This document shows, one piece after another, positions 7,160 through 15,812 of a stretch of DNA of 64,000 nt. Position 1 is the first letter of the stretch. Every line of letters starts with the position of its first letter. The DNA is from Halostella pelagica (lineage in GTDB: Archaea; Halobacteriota; Halobacteria; Halobacteriales; Natronoarchaeaceae). Under the pieces are notes generated by a model that saw only the letters and a list, made by a program, of their open reading frames with translations, was not told the origin of the DNA and made no database searches. The translations under genes and the position numbers were made by a program. The stretch is from the NCBI GenBank assembly GCA_005954745.1, contig CP040679.1:124001-188000 (forward strand). The letters run 5' to 3'.

Positions 7160-8565
7160 GGGGGGTCACCGCCGCCGGGGTCTACCTCCCCCGGTTCCGG
7201 CTCTCGACTGAGGAGACGCAGGAAGCGTGGGGAACAGCCCACGCGTCCGGGATCGAACGGAAGGCGGTCCCCGCCGCCGACGAGGACGCACTGACGATGG
7301 CTATCGCTGCGGCGGAACGAGCCCTCGACGGGGGGCCGGTCGACCGCGGCTCTCTGAACCTCGTGGCCGCCGCCACGACGACGCCGCCACTCGAAGAGGG
7401 CGAGTTCGTCCCGCGGCTTGTCCGGGCGCTCGACCTGCCGGCCGACGTTGCGAGTTCGACCGCCACCCAGCACGCCGCGGCCGGCGCGGAGGCGCTCGGG
7501 CGAGCGCTCGACGCCGACGGCCCGGCGCTCGTCGTCGTCAGCGACTGTCCGGAGGGGGATCCAGCCGATTCGGATCACCCCCTCGGAGCGGGCGCGGCCG
7601 CGTTCGTGATCGACGACGATCCCGTGGTCGCGGTCCGAGATATTGCGTGGCACAGCGACGACACGCCCGGCGTCCGCTTCCGCGAGCGCGGCGAGGAGAA
7701 CGTCGAATCGCTCGGGATCACGACGTACGAACGGAACGTCGTGCGCGAGGGCGTCACGGAGGCCGTCTCCGCGCTCGACGTGGACGCTGAATCGGCGACC
7801 GGCGCTGCGGTCCACCAGCGCGACGGGAAGTTCCCCTACCGCGCCGCAGGGGACGCGGCGCTTTCCAACGAAGCCGTTGCGGCCGGAACAGTCGTGGACC
7901 GGGTCGGTGACGCCGGTGCCGCGACCGTTCCGATCGGCCTGCTTTCGGCGCTCTCCGAGGCGGACGGGTCGGAACTGACCGTCGCAGCCTTCTTCGGCAG
8001 CGGCACCGCGGCCGCAGTCGCGTTCGAGGGAGGACTTCCCGTTACCGGGATCGACACCGTCGACGGCGGCGACCCTATCGACTACACGGCGTATCTCCGG
8101 GAGCGGGGGTACGTGGTGGAGGGCGAGGTCACCGGCGGCGGCGCGCACGTGAGCATCCCGACGTGGCGTCGGTCGCTCGACCAGCGGTACCGGCTCGTCG
8201 CGGGGGAATGCCCGGAGTGCGGCGGCGTCACGTTCCCGCCCGAGGGAGCCTGCCAGGCGTGTCACTCGCGTGTGGAGTTCGAGCAGTTCGAAGCGCCGCG
8301 GACCGGGACGGTCCGGGCGCTGACCGTGATCGGCCAGGGCGGCGCGCCGCCGGAGTTCGCGACGCTCCAGCAGCGTGACGGAGCCTTCGCCGTCGCTATC
8401 ATCGCGCTGGACGCCGAAGACGGAGCCGTGACGCTCCCGGCGCAGATCACCGACACGGACCCCGAGTCGGTGGACGTTGGCGACACCGTCCGGGCTACGA
8501 TCCGGCGGATATACACGCAGGAAGGGGTGCCCCGTTACGGCGTCAAGTTCACGCCGGACGGGTAA
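7156..8565 (+). CDS. HMG-CoA-synthase-like domain fused to a DUF35 zinc-ribbon/OB-fold domain
   Basis: A 469-residue two-domain protein. Residues 1 to about 330 resemble a ketoacyl synthase III/HMG-CoA synthase fold. The rest is a DUF35 domain with a rubredoxin-like ribbon (CPECGGVTFPPEGACQAC) and an OB fold that ends in GVPRYGVKFTPDG. In thiolase/HMGCS/DUF35 complexes the DUF35 protein bridges the CoA site; here it is covalently joined. The segment that should carry the synthase Cys reads STATQHAAAGAEAL, with no Cys, so the N-domain is probably not a working synthase. It may be structural or a thiolase partner. It is translationally coupled to the thiolase and its 3' end overlaps the convergent MBL gene by 31 bp. 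Confidence 0.8.
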   Translation: MRGVTAAGVYLPRFRLSTEETQEAWGTAHASGIERKAVPAADEDALTMAIAAAERALDGGPVDRGSLNLVAAATTTPPLEEGEFVPRLVRALDLPADVASSTATQHAAAGAEALGRALDADGPALVVVSDCPEGDPADSDHPLGAGAAAFVIDDDPVVAVRDIAWHSDDTPGVRFRERGEENVESLGITTYERNVVREGVTEAVSALDVDAESATGAAVHQRDGKFPYRAAGDAALSNEAVAAGTVVDRVGDAGAATVPIGLLSALSEADGSELTVAAFFGSGTAAAVAFEGGLPVTGIDTVDGGDPIDYTAYLRERGYVVEGEVTGGGAHVSIPTWRRSLDQRYRLVAGECPECGGVTFPPEGACQACHSRVEFEQFEAPRTGTVRALTVIGQGGAPPEFATLQQRDGAFAVAIIALDAEDGAVTLPAQITDTDPESVDVGDTVRATIRRIYTQEGVPRYGVKFTPDG

Positions 8566-9485
8566 TCGTCGAGGCGGGGAGCGTACCGGATCGGGTCACC
8601 GTCGCGGCGCTCTACGACGCCGAGCGCGGCGAGTCGCCGGAGGTGGGCGGCCGCCTCACCGGCACCGAACTTCGCGTGGATCCCGTCCATCTCGCCGAAG
8701 AGGTCGCGAGCCACGGCCCACGGCGTTGCCTCGCCCGCGTCGGCGACCGCGCGAAAGGCCTTCGCCGCGCGGTCGCGGTGATGCTCCCGCACCGACGCCA
8801 CCGCGGCCTCGATGTCCACCGTGGTCCCGTGGCCCGGTTCGCCGCGGTCGAACTCCGCGTTCACGCGGTCTATCGACTGCAGGTAGTCGGCGAGCGGGTC
8901 GTCCATCCGCGTATCGCTGCCGCCGACGTTCGGCGTGTACGTCGGGAGCAACAGGTCGCCGAGAAACAGCGTCCCCTCGTACACGAACGACGCGTGGCCG
9001 CCCGTGTGGCCGGGCGTGTGGACGAAGGCAACGCCGGCGACGAGGTCGCCATCAGCGTGAGCGCGAACTGCGTACTCGGCCGGAACAGGCGAAGGTCGGT
9101 CGGATTCGACGAGCGCCGCACACACCGGGTCGGGGACGCCCCACCGCCGGAGCGTCTCGGCGTCACGGTTCAGGCGTCGGTCGCGGGCGGCGGCGTACTC
9201 TCCGACGAGTGGCGCGTCCTCGGCGTGCATGTGAACTGTCGCGCCCGCCGCCTCCGCGAGTCGACACGCCAGGCCAGCGTGGTCCATGTGCCAGTGAGAC
9301 ACGAGGACGTGTTCGACCTCGCGAACCGGAAGTCCGGCATCGTCGAGGCCCGTTCGAAGGGCATTCCACGTCGTCTCCGTCGGAGAACCGGGATCGATTA
9401 CGACCCCCTCGTCGGGTAGGGCGTACGCGCTGTTAACCCCCTCGGGCGACCCCGCGCCGAGCGGGATCCGTTCGACGGCGGTCAT
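8535..9485 (-). CDS. MBL-fold metallo-hydrolase
   Basis: Metallo-beta-lactamase-fold hydrolase, 316 residues. The HWHMDHAG motif (HxHxDH) and a downstream VHTPGHTGGHASFV give the dinuclear zinc ligands; an asparate-containing FLGDLLLPTY segment follows. The C-terminal part (about 220-316) is helical and resembles the winged-helix or LACTB2-like extension, including AHLRRLAALGVVERRDGD. LACTB2-like members act on thioesters or nucleic acids, and the setting between acyl-CoA genes favours a thioesterase-like role, but this is inference. It overlaps the upstream UbiD paralog start by 4 bp, so it is the last gene of the operon running 12866 to 8535. Confidence 0.85.
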   Translation of the reverse strand: MTAVERIPLGAGSPEGVNSAYALPDEGVVIDPGSPTETTWNALRTGLDDAGLPVREVEHVLVSHWHMDHAGLACRLAEAAGATVHMHAEDAPLVGEYAAARDRRLNRDAETLRRWGVPDPVCAALVESDRPSPVPAEYAVRAHADGDLVAGVAFVHTPGHTGGHASFVYEGTLFLGDLLLPTYTPNVGGSDTRMDDPLADYLQSIDRVNAEFDRGEPGHGTTVDIEAAVASVREHHRDRAAKAFRAVADAGEATPWAVARDLFGEMDGIHAKFGAGEAAAHLRRLAALGVVERRDGDPIRYAPRLDDYPSGVNLTP

Positions 9486-10873
9486 CGTATCTCCTCGTCG
9501 AATCCGAGGTCGTTCCAGCGGTCAAGCGCCGACTCGCGGATGTTCTCCGGGAACGACGACTCGAAAGTCACCCGCGGCGCGATGTAATCCTCGTCCCATC
9601 GGGGGTCCCAGGTCGCGCTGATGTACAGCCGCGATCCTGTCTCCCCGTCTCGGCGGTACATCGGAGCGCTCGCGGCGGGCGCGTTCGGGTCGCTGAATAT
9701 CCAGTCGTTGCCGGGATGGGCCTTCACCCACATGTCGTCCAGCGCTCTGGCGAGGTCGGTCGGCTCCGCGTACTCGTCCAGTACCAGCACCTTGTCGAAG
9801 AACTCGGAGAACGAGAAGAGCGCGTTCGCCAACTGCCAGTCGAACCCGGAGTAGAGTATCTCGCTCGACACGAGACACAGCCCGAGACGGCCCTCGACCG
9901 GAAGCTGGATCCACGACACCGGCGAAACCCCCCAGTAGCGGTTCACCCGGCGGAACAGCGCCGCCGCCTCGACCAGACTCGTCAGGTGAATGTCGTCCGT
10001 CAGCGGCGCACCGAGCGGAGTGAAGGGGACGACGGGGTCCTCACGCAGGGCGAGCGAATCGGCGTCGAAGACGGCCGTTGCCGTCTCGCAACCGCGCTCC
10101 CAGATCGCCGACGACCCCTCGAACGACTCGTCGACCGGTCGTATCGTCCCGTCGACCCTGACCTCGGCGCTTGCGGGAACGACCCGGTCGCCGACTCTCG
10201 ACAGCGGGATATCGTCGAGGCCGCACGCCCGCTGAGGGACTTTGATAAGTCCCCCGTCCTGTGTCCACCCCTGGAGCGCCGCGAGCAGGGACGCACCGGG
10301 GACACCGAGGACGACGCTCGCCGGACGCTCCCCGTCGCACCAGTCGACGAACCGACGGGGGACCGAGATGCGAAGCCGAGAACTCCGGTGGACGTAGCCG
10401 CGAACCGGTGCCCACGAGGTGGTTCCATCGCGTTCGACGGCGACGAGTCCGAGGGTGAGTAGCTGTCTGCCCTCGTCGGCGACCGTCGGAAGCCCGAGCG
10501 AGTAGAGGTCCACGTCGTCCTCGACGGTCGCGGCGGGATCCACGAACACCGCGTCCTCTATCGGCCGCATCTCCCTGTCCGAGAGCACGTCGAGAAGGTC
10601 GGCGTATTCGCACTCCCGACCTAGCCCGATCGACGCGGCGATCCGACGCCAGGGTCGATGGTGACGGCTCGAAATCTGGTCCGGGCCGGCGTAGACGCCG
10701 CTTGCGAAGTCCACCTCACCCGAGGTCGATCCGAAGTGGATCGCTTCGCAGTTGTGCCGGAGCGCTTCAGTTGCGACTATCGCGCCTTCCTCGTCCCAGT
10801 GGACACGTTCGTCTACCGTCAGGAGGTCGTCTGCGGCACGGAGGGCGTCGAGGTGTACTTTGAGAGATGTCAT
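9482..10873 (-). CDS. UbiD-family protein, degenerate active-site motif
   Basis: UbiD-like protein, 463 residues. It aligns by eye along its length with the 499-residue UbiD encoded just upstream: an N-terminal ASGVYAGPDQISSRHHRPWRRIA segment, a middle SWAPVRGYVHRSS segment and a C-terminal WVKAHPGNDWIFSD segment. The EGPFGE-type motif carrying the catalytic Glu residues of prenylated-FMN decarboxylases is not recognisable; the equivalent region reads FEGSSAIWE. It may be a non-catalytic partner of its neighbour or a divergent enzyme. It overlaps both neighbours by 4 bp, which suggests co-translation. Confidence 0.78.
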   Translation of the reverse strand: MTSLKVHLDALRAADDLLTVDERVHWDEEGAIVATEALRHNCEAIHFGSTSGEVDFASGVYAGPDQISSRHHRPWRRIAASIGLGRECEYADLLDVLSDREMRPIEDAVFVDPAATVEDDVDLYSLGLPTVADEGRQLLTLGLVAVERDGTTSWAPVRGYVHRSSRLRISVPRRFVDWCDGERPASVVLGVPGASLLAALQGWTQDGGLIKVPQRACGLDDIPLSRVGDRVVPASAEVRVDGTIRPVDESFEGSSAIWERGCETATAVFDADSLALREDPVVPFTPLGAPLTDDIHLTSLVEAAALFRRVNRYWGVSPVSWIQLPVEGRLGLCLVSSEILYSGFDWQLANALFSFSEFFDKVLVLDEYAEPTDLARALDDMWVKAHPGNDWIFSDPNAPAASAPMYRRDGETGSRLYISATWDPRWDEDYIAPRVTFESSFPENIRESALDRWNDLGFDEEIR

Positions 10874-12369
10874 CTTCCCGTCTCCCCCGGGTCGATGAAC
10901 TGCAGGTGGTCGGCGTTCGCGCCGGCGTCAGTGAGTAACGTCTGCGCCCAGTACCGCGTATCGACGTCCTCGACCGTCGGGTCGGGGGCTTCGTCCTCGC
11001 CTCTGGTTGCGTCGATGTACGCCTTCGCCGTCTTCGCTTTCGATGTGCCCGTCTGAACGTTGCCTTTCTCGCTCGGCGTCTGATAGATGTTCAGCGGGAC
11101 CTTCGGCATCGTCTCGACGCCGAACTGGTGGAAATCCTCGTCCGGGTCTGCGTGCAGCGCGAGCGATTCAAGGACCGCGCGCTGGTCGAGGGGGTCGACA
11201 TCCGCGTCGACGAAGACGAAGAAGTCGACGTGGAGCATCCCCCACGTCGTGAAGATGAAGTTCGCCAGTTCGTGGAGATAGCCCGGGGACGTCGAGTTCG
11301 TCGAGATGACGTACACCGTCCGCGGCGTCGACTGCCACGGCACGCAGAGGTCGATATCGAACCCGCCCGCCCGGAGACCGAGCGTCGCGTCGGGGCCCAC
11401 GCACCCGATCTCCATGGAACTCGTCGAGTTCTCGGTGTAACCGACGCCCGTCCCCTCGACACAAAACGGAACGATCGGGCGTTTCTGATGGGTGATCGCC
11501 GTAACCTCGAGCGCGGGCATGGACCGTCGCGGTCCGTGCATGTATCCGAAGTAGTCGCCGAACGGCCCCTCGTCGCGTCGCGCGTTCGGAACGATCTCCC
11601 CCTCGATGACCATCTCCGCGGTCGCGGGCACCATCAGGTCGTTCGTTTCGCAGGGGACGAGTTCGATGGGGGACCCCTTGAGACCGCCAGCGAACTCAAC
11701 CTCGCTTCGACCCGTTGGGATCCACATGACGGAACTGAACTGGACGGCGGGTTCGGCCCCGACGACGATAGCGACCGGCATCGGTTCGTCGCGGCGCTCG
11801 TACTTGTAGTAGTAGAGGTTCGGCGTCTGCTCGCCGGCCAGCAACAGCACGCTCGCAGTTTCGCTGTCGTGGATCATCGTCCGGTGGTACGACCAGTCCA
11901 CCCAGTCGGAGTCAGGGTCCGGCGCGACGAGCGTGTGGAGATTCGAGTACCGACCGCCGTCGCCCGAATGGATGTACGGCCACGGGTAGTCGAGCAGGTC
12001 CACGTCGTCCGTGTTGACCACCTCCTTACACGGTGCGTCCGAGGCGGAGACTGATTCGGGGTCCCGAGGGTCCTGTAGCCTATCGATGGTCATCTCGTAG
12101 AACTCCCGCCGGGACACGTCCGGAGGCATCCCCATCCCGAGCGCGATGCGGTCCCAGGGGCGGCGCTGGGACCCTCGGTACGGGTCGCCGGCCAACTGCG
12201 CGCTCTCCGTTTCGTTCGACTCGAACAGGGGGATCTTGTCGTCGTGTTCGTTCGCCAGCATCGTGATCGCGCTCGCTTCCAGGTTCCACGACACCGGCTC
12301 TTCGATACGAGTTAACTGGTCCTCCGCTTCGAGTTTCTGCAGGTACTCACGGAAGCTATCGACCGTCAT
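10870..12369 (-). CDS. UbiD family decarboxylase
   Basis: Prenylated-FMN dependent (de)carboxylase of the UbiD family, 499 residues. It retains the Arg of SYHRTMIHD, the EPMPVAIVVGAEPA block and NARRDEGPFGDYFGYMHGP. In the last, the first catalytic Glu is present and the second acid is Asp instead of Glu. Members act on aromatic or unsaturated carboxylic acids such as phenolic acids or ferulate, which would fit the aromatic degradation theme of the first 12 kb. The substrate cannot be told. No ubiX flavin prenyltransferase gene is in the window. It overlaps genes on both sides by 4 bp. Confidence 0.88.
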   Translation of the reverse strand: MTVDSFREYLQKLEAEDQLTRIEEPVSWNLEASAITMLANEHDDKIPLFESNETESAQLAGDPYRGSQRRPWDRIALGMGMPPDVSRREFYEMTIDRLQDPRDPESVSASDAPCKEVVNTDDVDLLDYPWPYIHSGDGGRYSNLHTLVAPDPDSDWVDWSYHRTMIHDSETASVLLLAGEQTPNLYYYKYERRDEPMPVAIVVGAEPAVQFSSVMWIPTGRSEVEFAGGLKGSPIELVPCETNDLMVPATAEMVIEGEIVPNARRDEGPFGDYFGYMHGPRRSMPALEVTAITHQKRPIVPFCVEGTGVGYTENSTSSMEIGCVGPDATLGLRAGGFDIDLCVPWQSTPRTVYVISTNSTSPGYLHELANFIFTTWGMLHVDFFVFVDADVDPLDQRAVLESLALHADPDEDFHQFGVETMPKVPLNIYQTPSEKGNVQTGTSKAKTAKAYIDATRGEDEAPDPTVEDVDTRYWAQTLLTDAGANADHLQFIDPGETGR

Positions 12370-12866
12370 GATCCGTCGCCGTCGCTTCCAGTGAGTTCGC
12401 GCTGTTCGCGTTTGACCTTCAGGTCGACGTACTCGTCCACCAGATCGGGGTGTGCGTCCGAAAGATACTCGAACATGATAGTCCGACTCGCCTGAGAAAC
12501 CGAACTGTACTGCCCGGTCTCGACGAGATACCGAAGTAACGTCTTCACCTCCTCAGACCGCGTGTTGATGACGGTCGGGTCGCTCTCCGTTTCCTCCATG
12601 ACCGACTCGAGTACGTTCCTGTCGACGCTCTCGGACTCGATGTCGGTTTCGAGGATATCGATAAACCACTGTTCCTCCGTGTTCTCGTGGGGACCTTTCA
12701 CCACTATCAGCGGGTCGGGATCCGCGAGGTCCTCTCGGTCCCGGCTAACCCTGGCTCGCGTGCTAAAGATCTCTTTCGTCTCCCTGTCGGTAATCTGAAT
12801 GCTGATCTCCTCCTGCTCGGGGTCCGGGGGCAGATTGGTTTCGGAGGTGACGTATTCGTCGGACAT
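12366..12866 (-). CDS. hypothetical protein, possible ribbon-helix-helix-like C-terminus
   Basis: Unrecognised acidic protein of 166 residues. The start MSDEYVTSET at 12866 is preferred because the reverse-strand TATA-like element (CTTTATTTGG, about 12893-12902) sits roughly 30 bp before it; the in-frame ATG at 12896 falls inside that element. The middle region is predicted alpha/beta. Residues about 110-150 (LRYLVETGQYSSVSQASRTI and the helix after it) resemble the RHH or short-helical regulators of haloarchaea. It is the first gene of the ATGA-coupled operon with both UbiD proteins and the MBL hydrolase, so it may regulate or assist them. No function is claimed. Confidence 0.7.
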   Translation of the reverse strand: MSDEYVTSETNLPPDPEQEEISIQITDRETKEIFSTRARVSRDREDLADPDPLIVVKGPHENTEEQWFIDILETDIESESVDRNVLESVMEETESDPTVINTRSEEVKTLLRYLVETGQYSSVSQASRTIMFEYLSDAHPDLVDEYVDLKVKREQRELTGSDGDGS

Positions 12867-12993
12867 ACACGGTGGTATGTGTTTCCAAGTCGCCAAATAA
12901 AGTCTTATCGTGTGCTAACAGGGATGTGTCAGTCGAGAGCGGGTCTCCGAAGAGCGTCAGCCGGATACAGCGGCGATTCGCGCCGAATCAGGG

Positions 12994-14775
12994 TCAGGGA
13001 GCGACTTCCGTGTCTTTGGTGATGACGTTCCACTCGTCAGGGTCTATCACGTTCCCGTCGAACGAACTGTGTTCCGGGTACGCGGTGAACACGAGGATGT
13101 CCACCCTATCGTCGAGGTAGTCCACGAGGGTCGCCAGATTCTCCTCCGTGAGACCGCCGAGTTGGTCTAACAGCATGACCGGGACGTCATCGGCGACTTC
13201 GAACGCCTCGTGGCCGGCGAGCGCAGCGACGATCCCGAGCAGTTCCAGTTCCCCTTCGCTCAACGCGTCGATGCTCGCTTCGCGACCGTTTCTGGCGACA
13301 ACGAGGTCGAAGGTGCTGGTCAGTCGTGCCGTCTCGAAACTCGTATCGAACCGGTCGAGCAGGTCGGCGATAGCGTCGTCGAACGCGTCGCGTGTCCGCC
13401 GCTTGATCTCCTCTTTCCGGTTCCGGAGCGATTCGATCTCCGCTTCGAGTTCTTCGTACTCCGTTTCGAGGACGGATCGCCGTTCTGCCTGCCGTTCGGC
13501 CCGCTCTAACTCCTCGCGTTTCTCGTCCAGTTGCGTCTCCGTGTGCTTTATCTCGCTTTTGATCTCCGTGAGTTCGTCGCTGTGCTCGGAAACGGAGTCG
13601 TTCAGGTCCGCTATTCGCTCGTCGAGGCTTTCGAGACGCTCGGTCGCCGATTCGAGGCTCTCGCGGCGGTCGGCGAGTTTCGTTTCGAGGTCGTCGATCT
13701 GCCGTTCGAGGTCGTCGCGACGGCGACCCGCTTCTCGGATCTCGTCCTGTTTGCGTTCGAGTTCCTCCGCGCGTTCGTCGTATTCGGCGGCCTCCGCCTT
13801 CAACTCGGAGATTCGCTCGCTCAGATCGTTTAGGTTGTCACGGAGTTCGTCCTCGGAGGTCTCCCCGCCACAGACCCAGCAGTTGAACTGGTCTTCGAGG
13901 AGGCCGTGGTCGACGTTCGTCAGGAGGTCGCCCCGGTCCTCCTCGAGTACCCGTTTGTTCACCGAATAGACCGACTGGAGAAGATCGACATCGCCCTGAA
14001 TCGATTGCTGCTTCTCGCGGGCCTCGGCGAGTTCGGCGGTTACGTCCTCGTCGGGAACTGAGAGCGATTCGTACTCCTCACGGACCTCCTCTAGCTTTTT
14101 CTCTATTCGCGTTACGGAATCGGACAGTTGCTCTTTCCGCTGTTCCGTCTGAGACAGTTCCGCCTGGAGTTTGCTCAGTTCCTCTCGGTCAGAATCCTCG
14201 TCCCGTTCGTCCGTCTGGTCCAGTTCATCGCGAGTCGCTTCGAGGTCGTCAAGTTCGTTCGCGAGTTGTGTCACGTCTTCCTGGAGACTGGGGAGTCGGC
14301 GGGCGGCCTCTTGTGCCTGTTCGAGTTCCCGTTCGATGCTGGACCGTTCGGCTTTCCTGTCGGCGATTTCGGCTTCGATGTTCTCGAAATCCAGCGGCTT
14401 CGCGAGTAACTCCTCCAGATTATCGCCCCGACGGACGACCTGGCGGATCGCATTGTCCTCGTCGAGAAACGCGTACAGGTCAGCGCGGATCCGGTCGTAC
14501 TCGTCGTCAAGGAACGGCTCCCCGTTACGGACAACGGTGTCGTTGCGACGTTCGAGTTCGACGGAGTACTCCCCCTCCGGCGTTTCTAGATCGACACGTC
14601 CGGAGGTCTCACCTTCGGTTAGCGGCGTCTCGGTCCCCATCGAAGTCTCGATAGCCTTCAAAAAACTAGATTTCCCCTGCCAGTTCGCACCCTGAACGAC
14701 GTTTCTCCCGGGGCGGATATCCGCGGACCCGCTCCGTATGCCGGCTATATTTTCGGACTCGACGGTCCATTCCAT
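12994..14775 (-). CDS. sph: archaea-specific SMC-related (Sph-type) ATPase
   Basis: SMC/Rad50-like protein of 593 residues. Walker A GANWQGKSS is at residues 29-37, a long heptad-rich coiled coil spans about 120-470, and a zinc-hook-like CWVCGG lies near residue 299. The ABC signature region ALSEGELELLGI and a Walker B-like VPVMLLDQLGG are near the C-terminus. The residue after the Walker B Asp is Gln, where SMC/Rad50 proteins have Glu. The family comprises the haloarchaeal Sph proteins. In Haloferax volcanii sph3 is the neighbour of rdfA, and here the gene is divergent from rdfA at 15082, supporting a shared role in cell-shape control. Confidence 0.85.
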   Translation of the reverse strand: MEWTVESENIAGIRSGSADIRPGRNVVQGANWQGKSSFLKAIETSMGTETPLTEGETSGRVDLETPEGEYSVELERRNDTVVRNGEPFLDDEYDRIRADLYAFLDEDNAIRQVVRRGDNLEELLAKPLDFENIEAEIADRKAERSSIERELEQAQEAARRLPSLQEDVTQLANELDDLEATRDELDQTDERDEDSDREELSKLQAELSQTEQRKEQLSDSVTRIEKKLEEVREEYESLSVPDEDVTAELAEAREKQQSIQGDVDLLQSVYSVNKRVLEEDRGDLLTNVDHGLLEDQFNCWVCGGETSEDELRDNLNDLSERISELKAEAAEYDERAEELERKQDEIREAGRRRDDLERQIDDLETKLADRRESLESATERLESLDERIADLNDSVSEHSDELTEIKSEIKHTETQLDEKREELERAERQAERRSVLETEYEELEAEIESLRNRKEEIKRRTRDAFDDAIADLLDRFDTSFETARLTSTFDLVVARNGREASIDALSEGELELLGIVAALAGHEAFEVADDVPVMLLDQLGGLTEENLATLVDYLDDRVDILVFTAYPEHSSFDGNVIDPDEWNVITKDTEVAP

Positions 14776-15081
14776 ACAGGGTATTCGGTCGCTACTCGTT
14801 AAGGTTTACTGTTATTATTATCTTACATATCAAAATCTCAATCGTGGTCATAGTGATGCGGAATATACAGCATCTATAGCCGTATAACCAGGTATTTAGA
14901 GAAATATAAAATATTATATTTCCCCGAGACCGGAGAGCGAACTGGGAATATTACCGGAGCCGAAGCGCTCAAAAATGAACTAGTAGTGAATACTTTAACG
15001 CCTCCCGTCCGACAACCTTTTTGTCGGTAGAGGCGTTCATCCGGGCACAGAATCCGACGCAGTAGTACTCTATCAAGGACA
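14776..15081. other. AT-rich divergent promoter region between sph and rdfA
   Basis: About 306 bp with no gene. It is markedly AT-rich (notably 14810-14925, with TTATTATTATCTTACATATC and ATATAAAATATTATATTTCC stretches), unlike the flanking coding DNA. It must hold the promoters of the divergent sph-like gene and rdfA. No tRNA or repeat was seen. Confidence 0.55.
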
Positions 15082-15735
15082 ATGAGCTGTAAAATCGACA
15101 CGGTCGTACAGAAACACGATCTCGACATCTCGCAGGCCGGGTACGGAGATATCGACGAGTATCTCCTCCAGCGCTGGACGGGCGAGGACGGGCGGCCAGC
15201 CGAGGGGTATCGCTCACTCACTGAGTGGTTCAACAAACGCCTACTCAAGCGGGTGTACGACGAACACAACCGACAGACGACGGGCGTCAAGTTAGAGAGC
15301 GAATACGACGTGTTACAGTCGAAAGACGAACTCACGAGACGGGAGTTGGAGGACGACCTCCGCACAACGGGGATCGACGCCGACGAGGTGACGGCGGACA
15401 TGATCTCGTGGAGTACGATGCGACACCACCTCAACGACTGTCTGGACGGTACCAAAGAGACGGAAACGGCGGACTCAGACTGGGAACGCAAGAGCGTCGA
15501 AATAGCCAGCGAGCAGGTAGAGGAGAAAGCCGTCGAGGCGGTTCGGTCGCTCTCGTCGAAAGGTGAGATCGCCGACTCCGGAGAACCCGGCATCGCCGTA
15601 AACGTGAATCTGTCCTGTCCCGAATGCCACGTCCAGACGCCGTTTTCCAAAGCAGTCGAACGGGGATACGTCTGCGGGGACCACGCTCGCGACGACCCGG
15701 AAAACGGGGACGGCGAGCCAACGCGTTCGCTTTAG
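15082..15735 (+). CDS. rdfA: rod-determining factor RdfA family protein
   Basis: A 217-residue protein with the RdfA layout: a short N-terminal region with EYLLQRWTGEDGRPAEGYRSL, then SLTEWFNKRLLKRVYDEHNR, a central variable helical part and a C-terminal zinc-binding segment (CPECHVQTPFSKAVERGYVCGDH). RdfA is required for rod formation in Haloferax. Paralogs paired with SMC-like genes are common in haloarchaea, and some lie on mobile or plasmid regions. The gene is divergent from the SMC-like ATPase at 12994-14775. Whether this copy controls shape or acts with a local SMC system cannot be decided from sequence. Confidence 0.82.
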   Translation: MSCKIDTVVQKHDLDISQAGYGDIDEYLLQRWTGEDGRPAEGYRSLTEWFNKRLLKRVYDEHNRQTTGVKLESEYDVLQSKDELTRRELEDDLRTTGIDADEVTADMISWSTMRHHLNDCLDGTKETETADSDWERKSVEIASEQVEEKAVEAVRSLSSKGEIADSGEPGIAVNVNLSCPECHVQTPFSKAVERGYVCGDHARDDPENGDGEPTRSL

Positions 15736-15812
15736 ATTAGCATCGATAGTCAGGTTTCGTTAGCTGTTCCAACCAACCTCCTGTGGTCTCCGTAATCAGA
15801 CGGACTGACACG

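Noticed and set aside
7129-8265. 378-codon reverse frame opposite the HMGCS-like gene
   Set aside because: Arg-rich antisense frame typical of high-GC DNA. The forward gene has the motifs.
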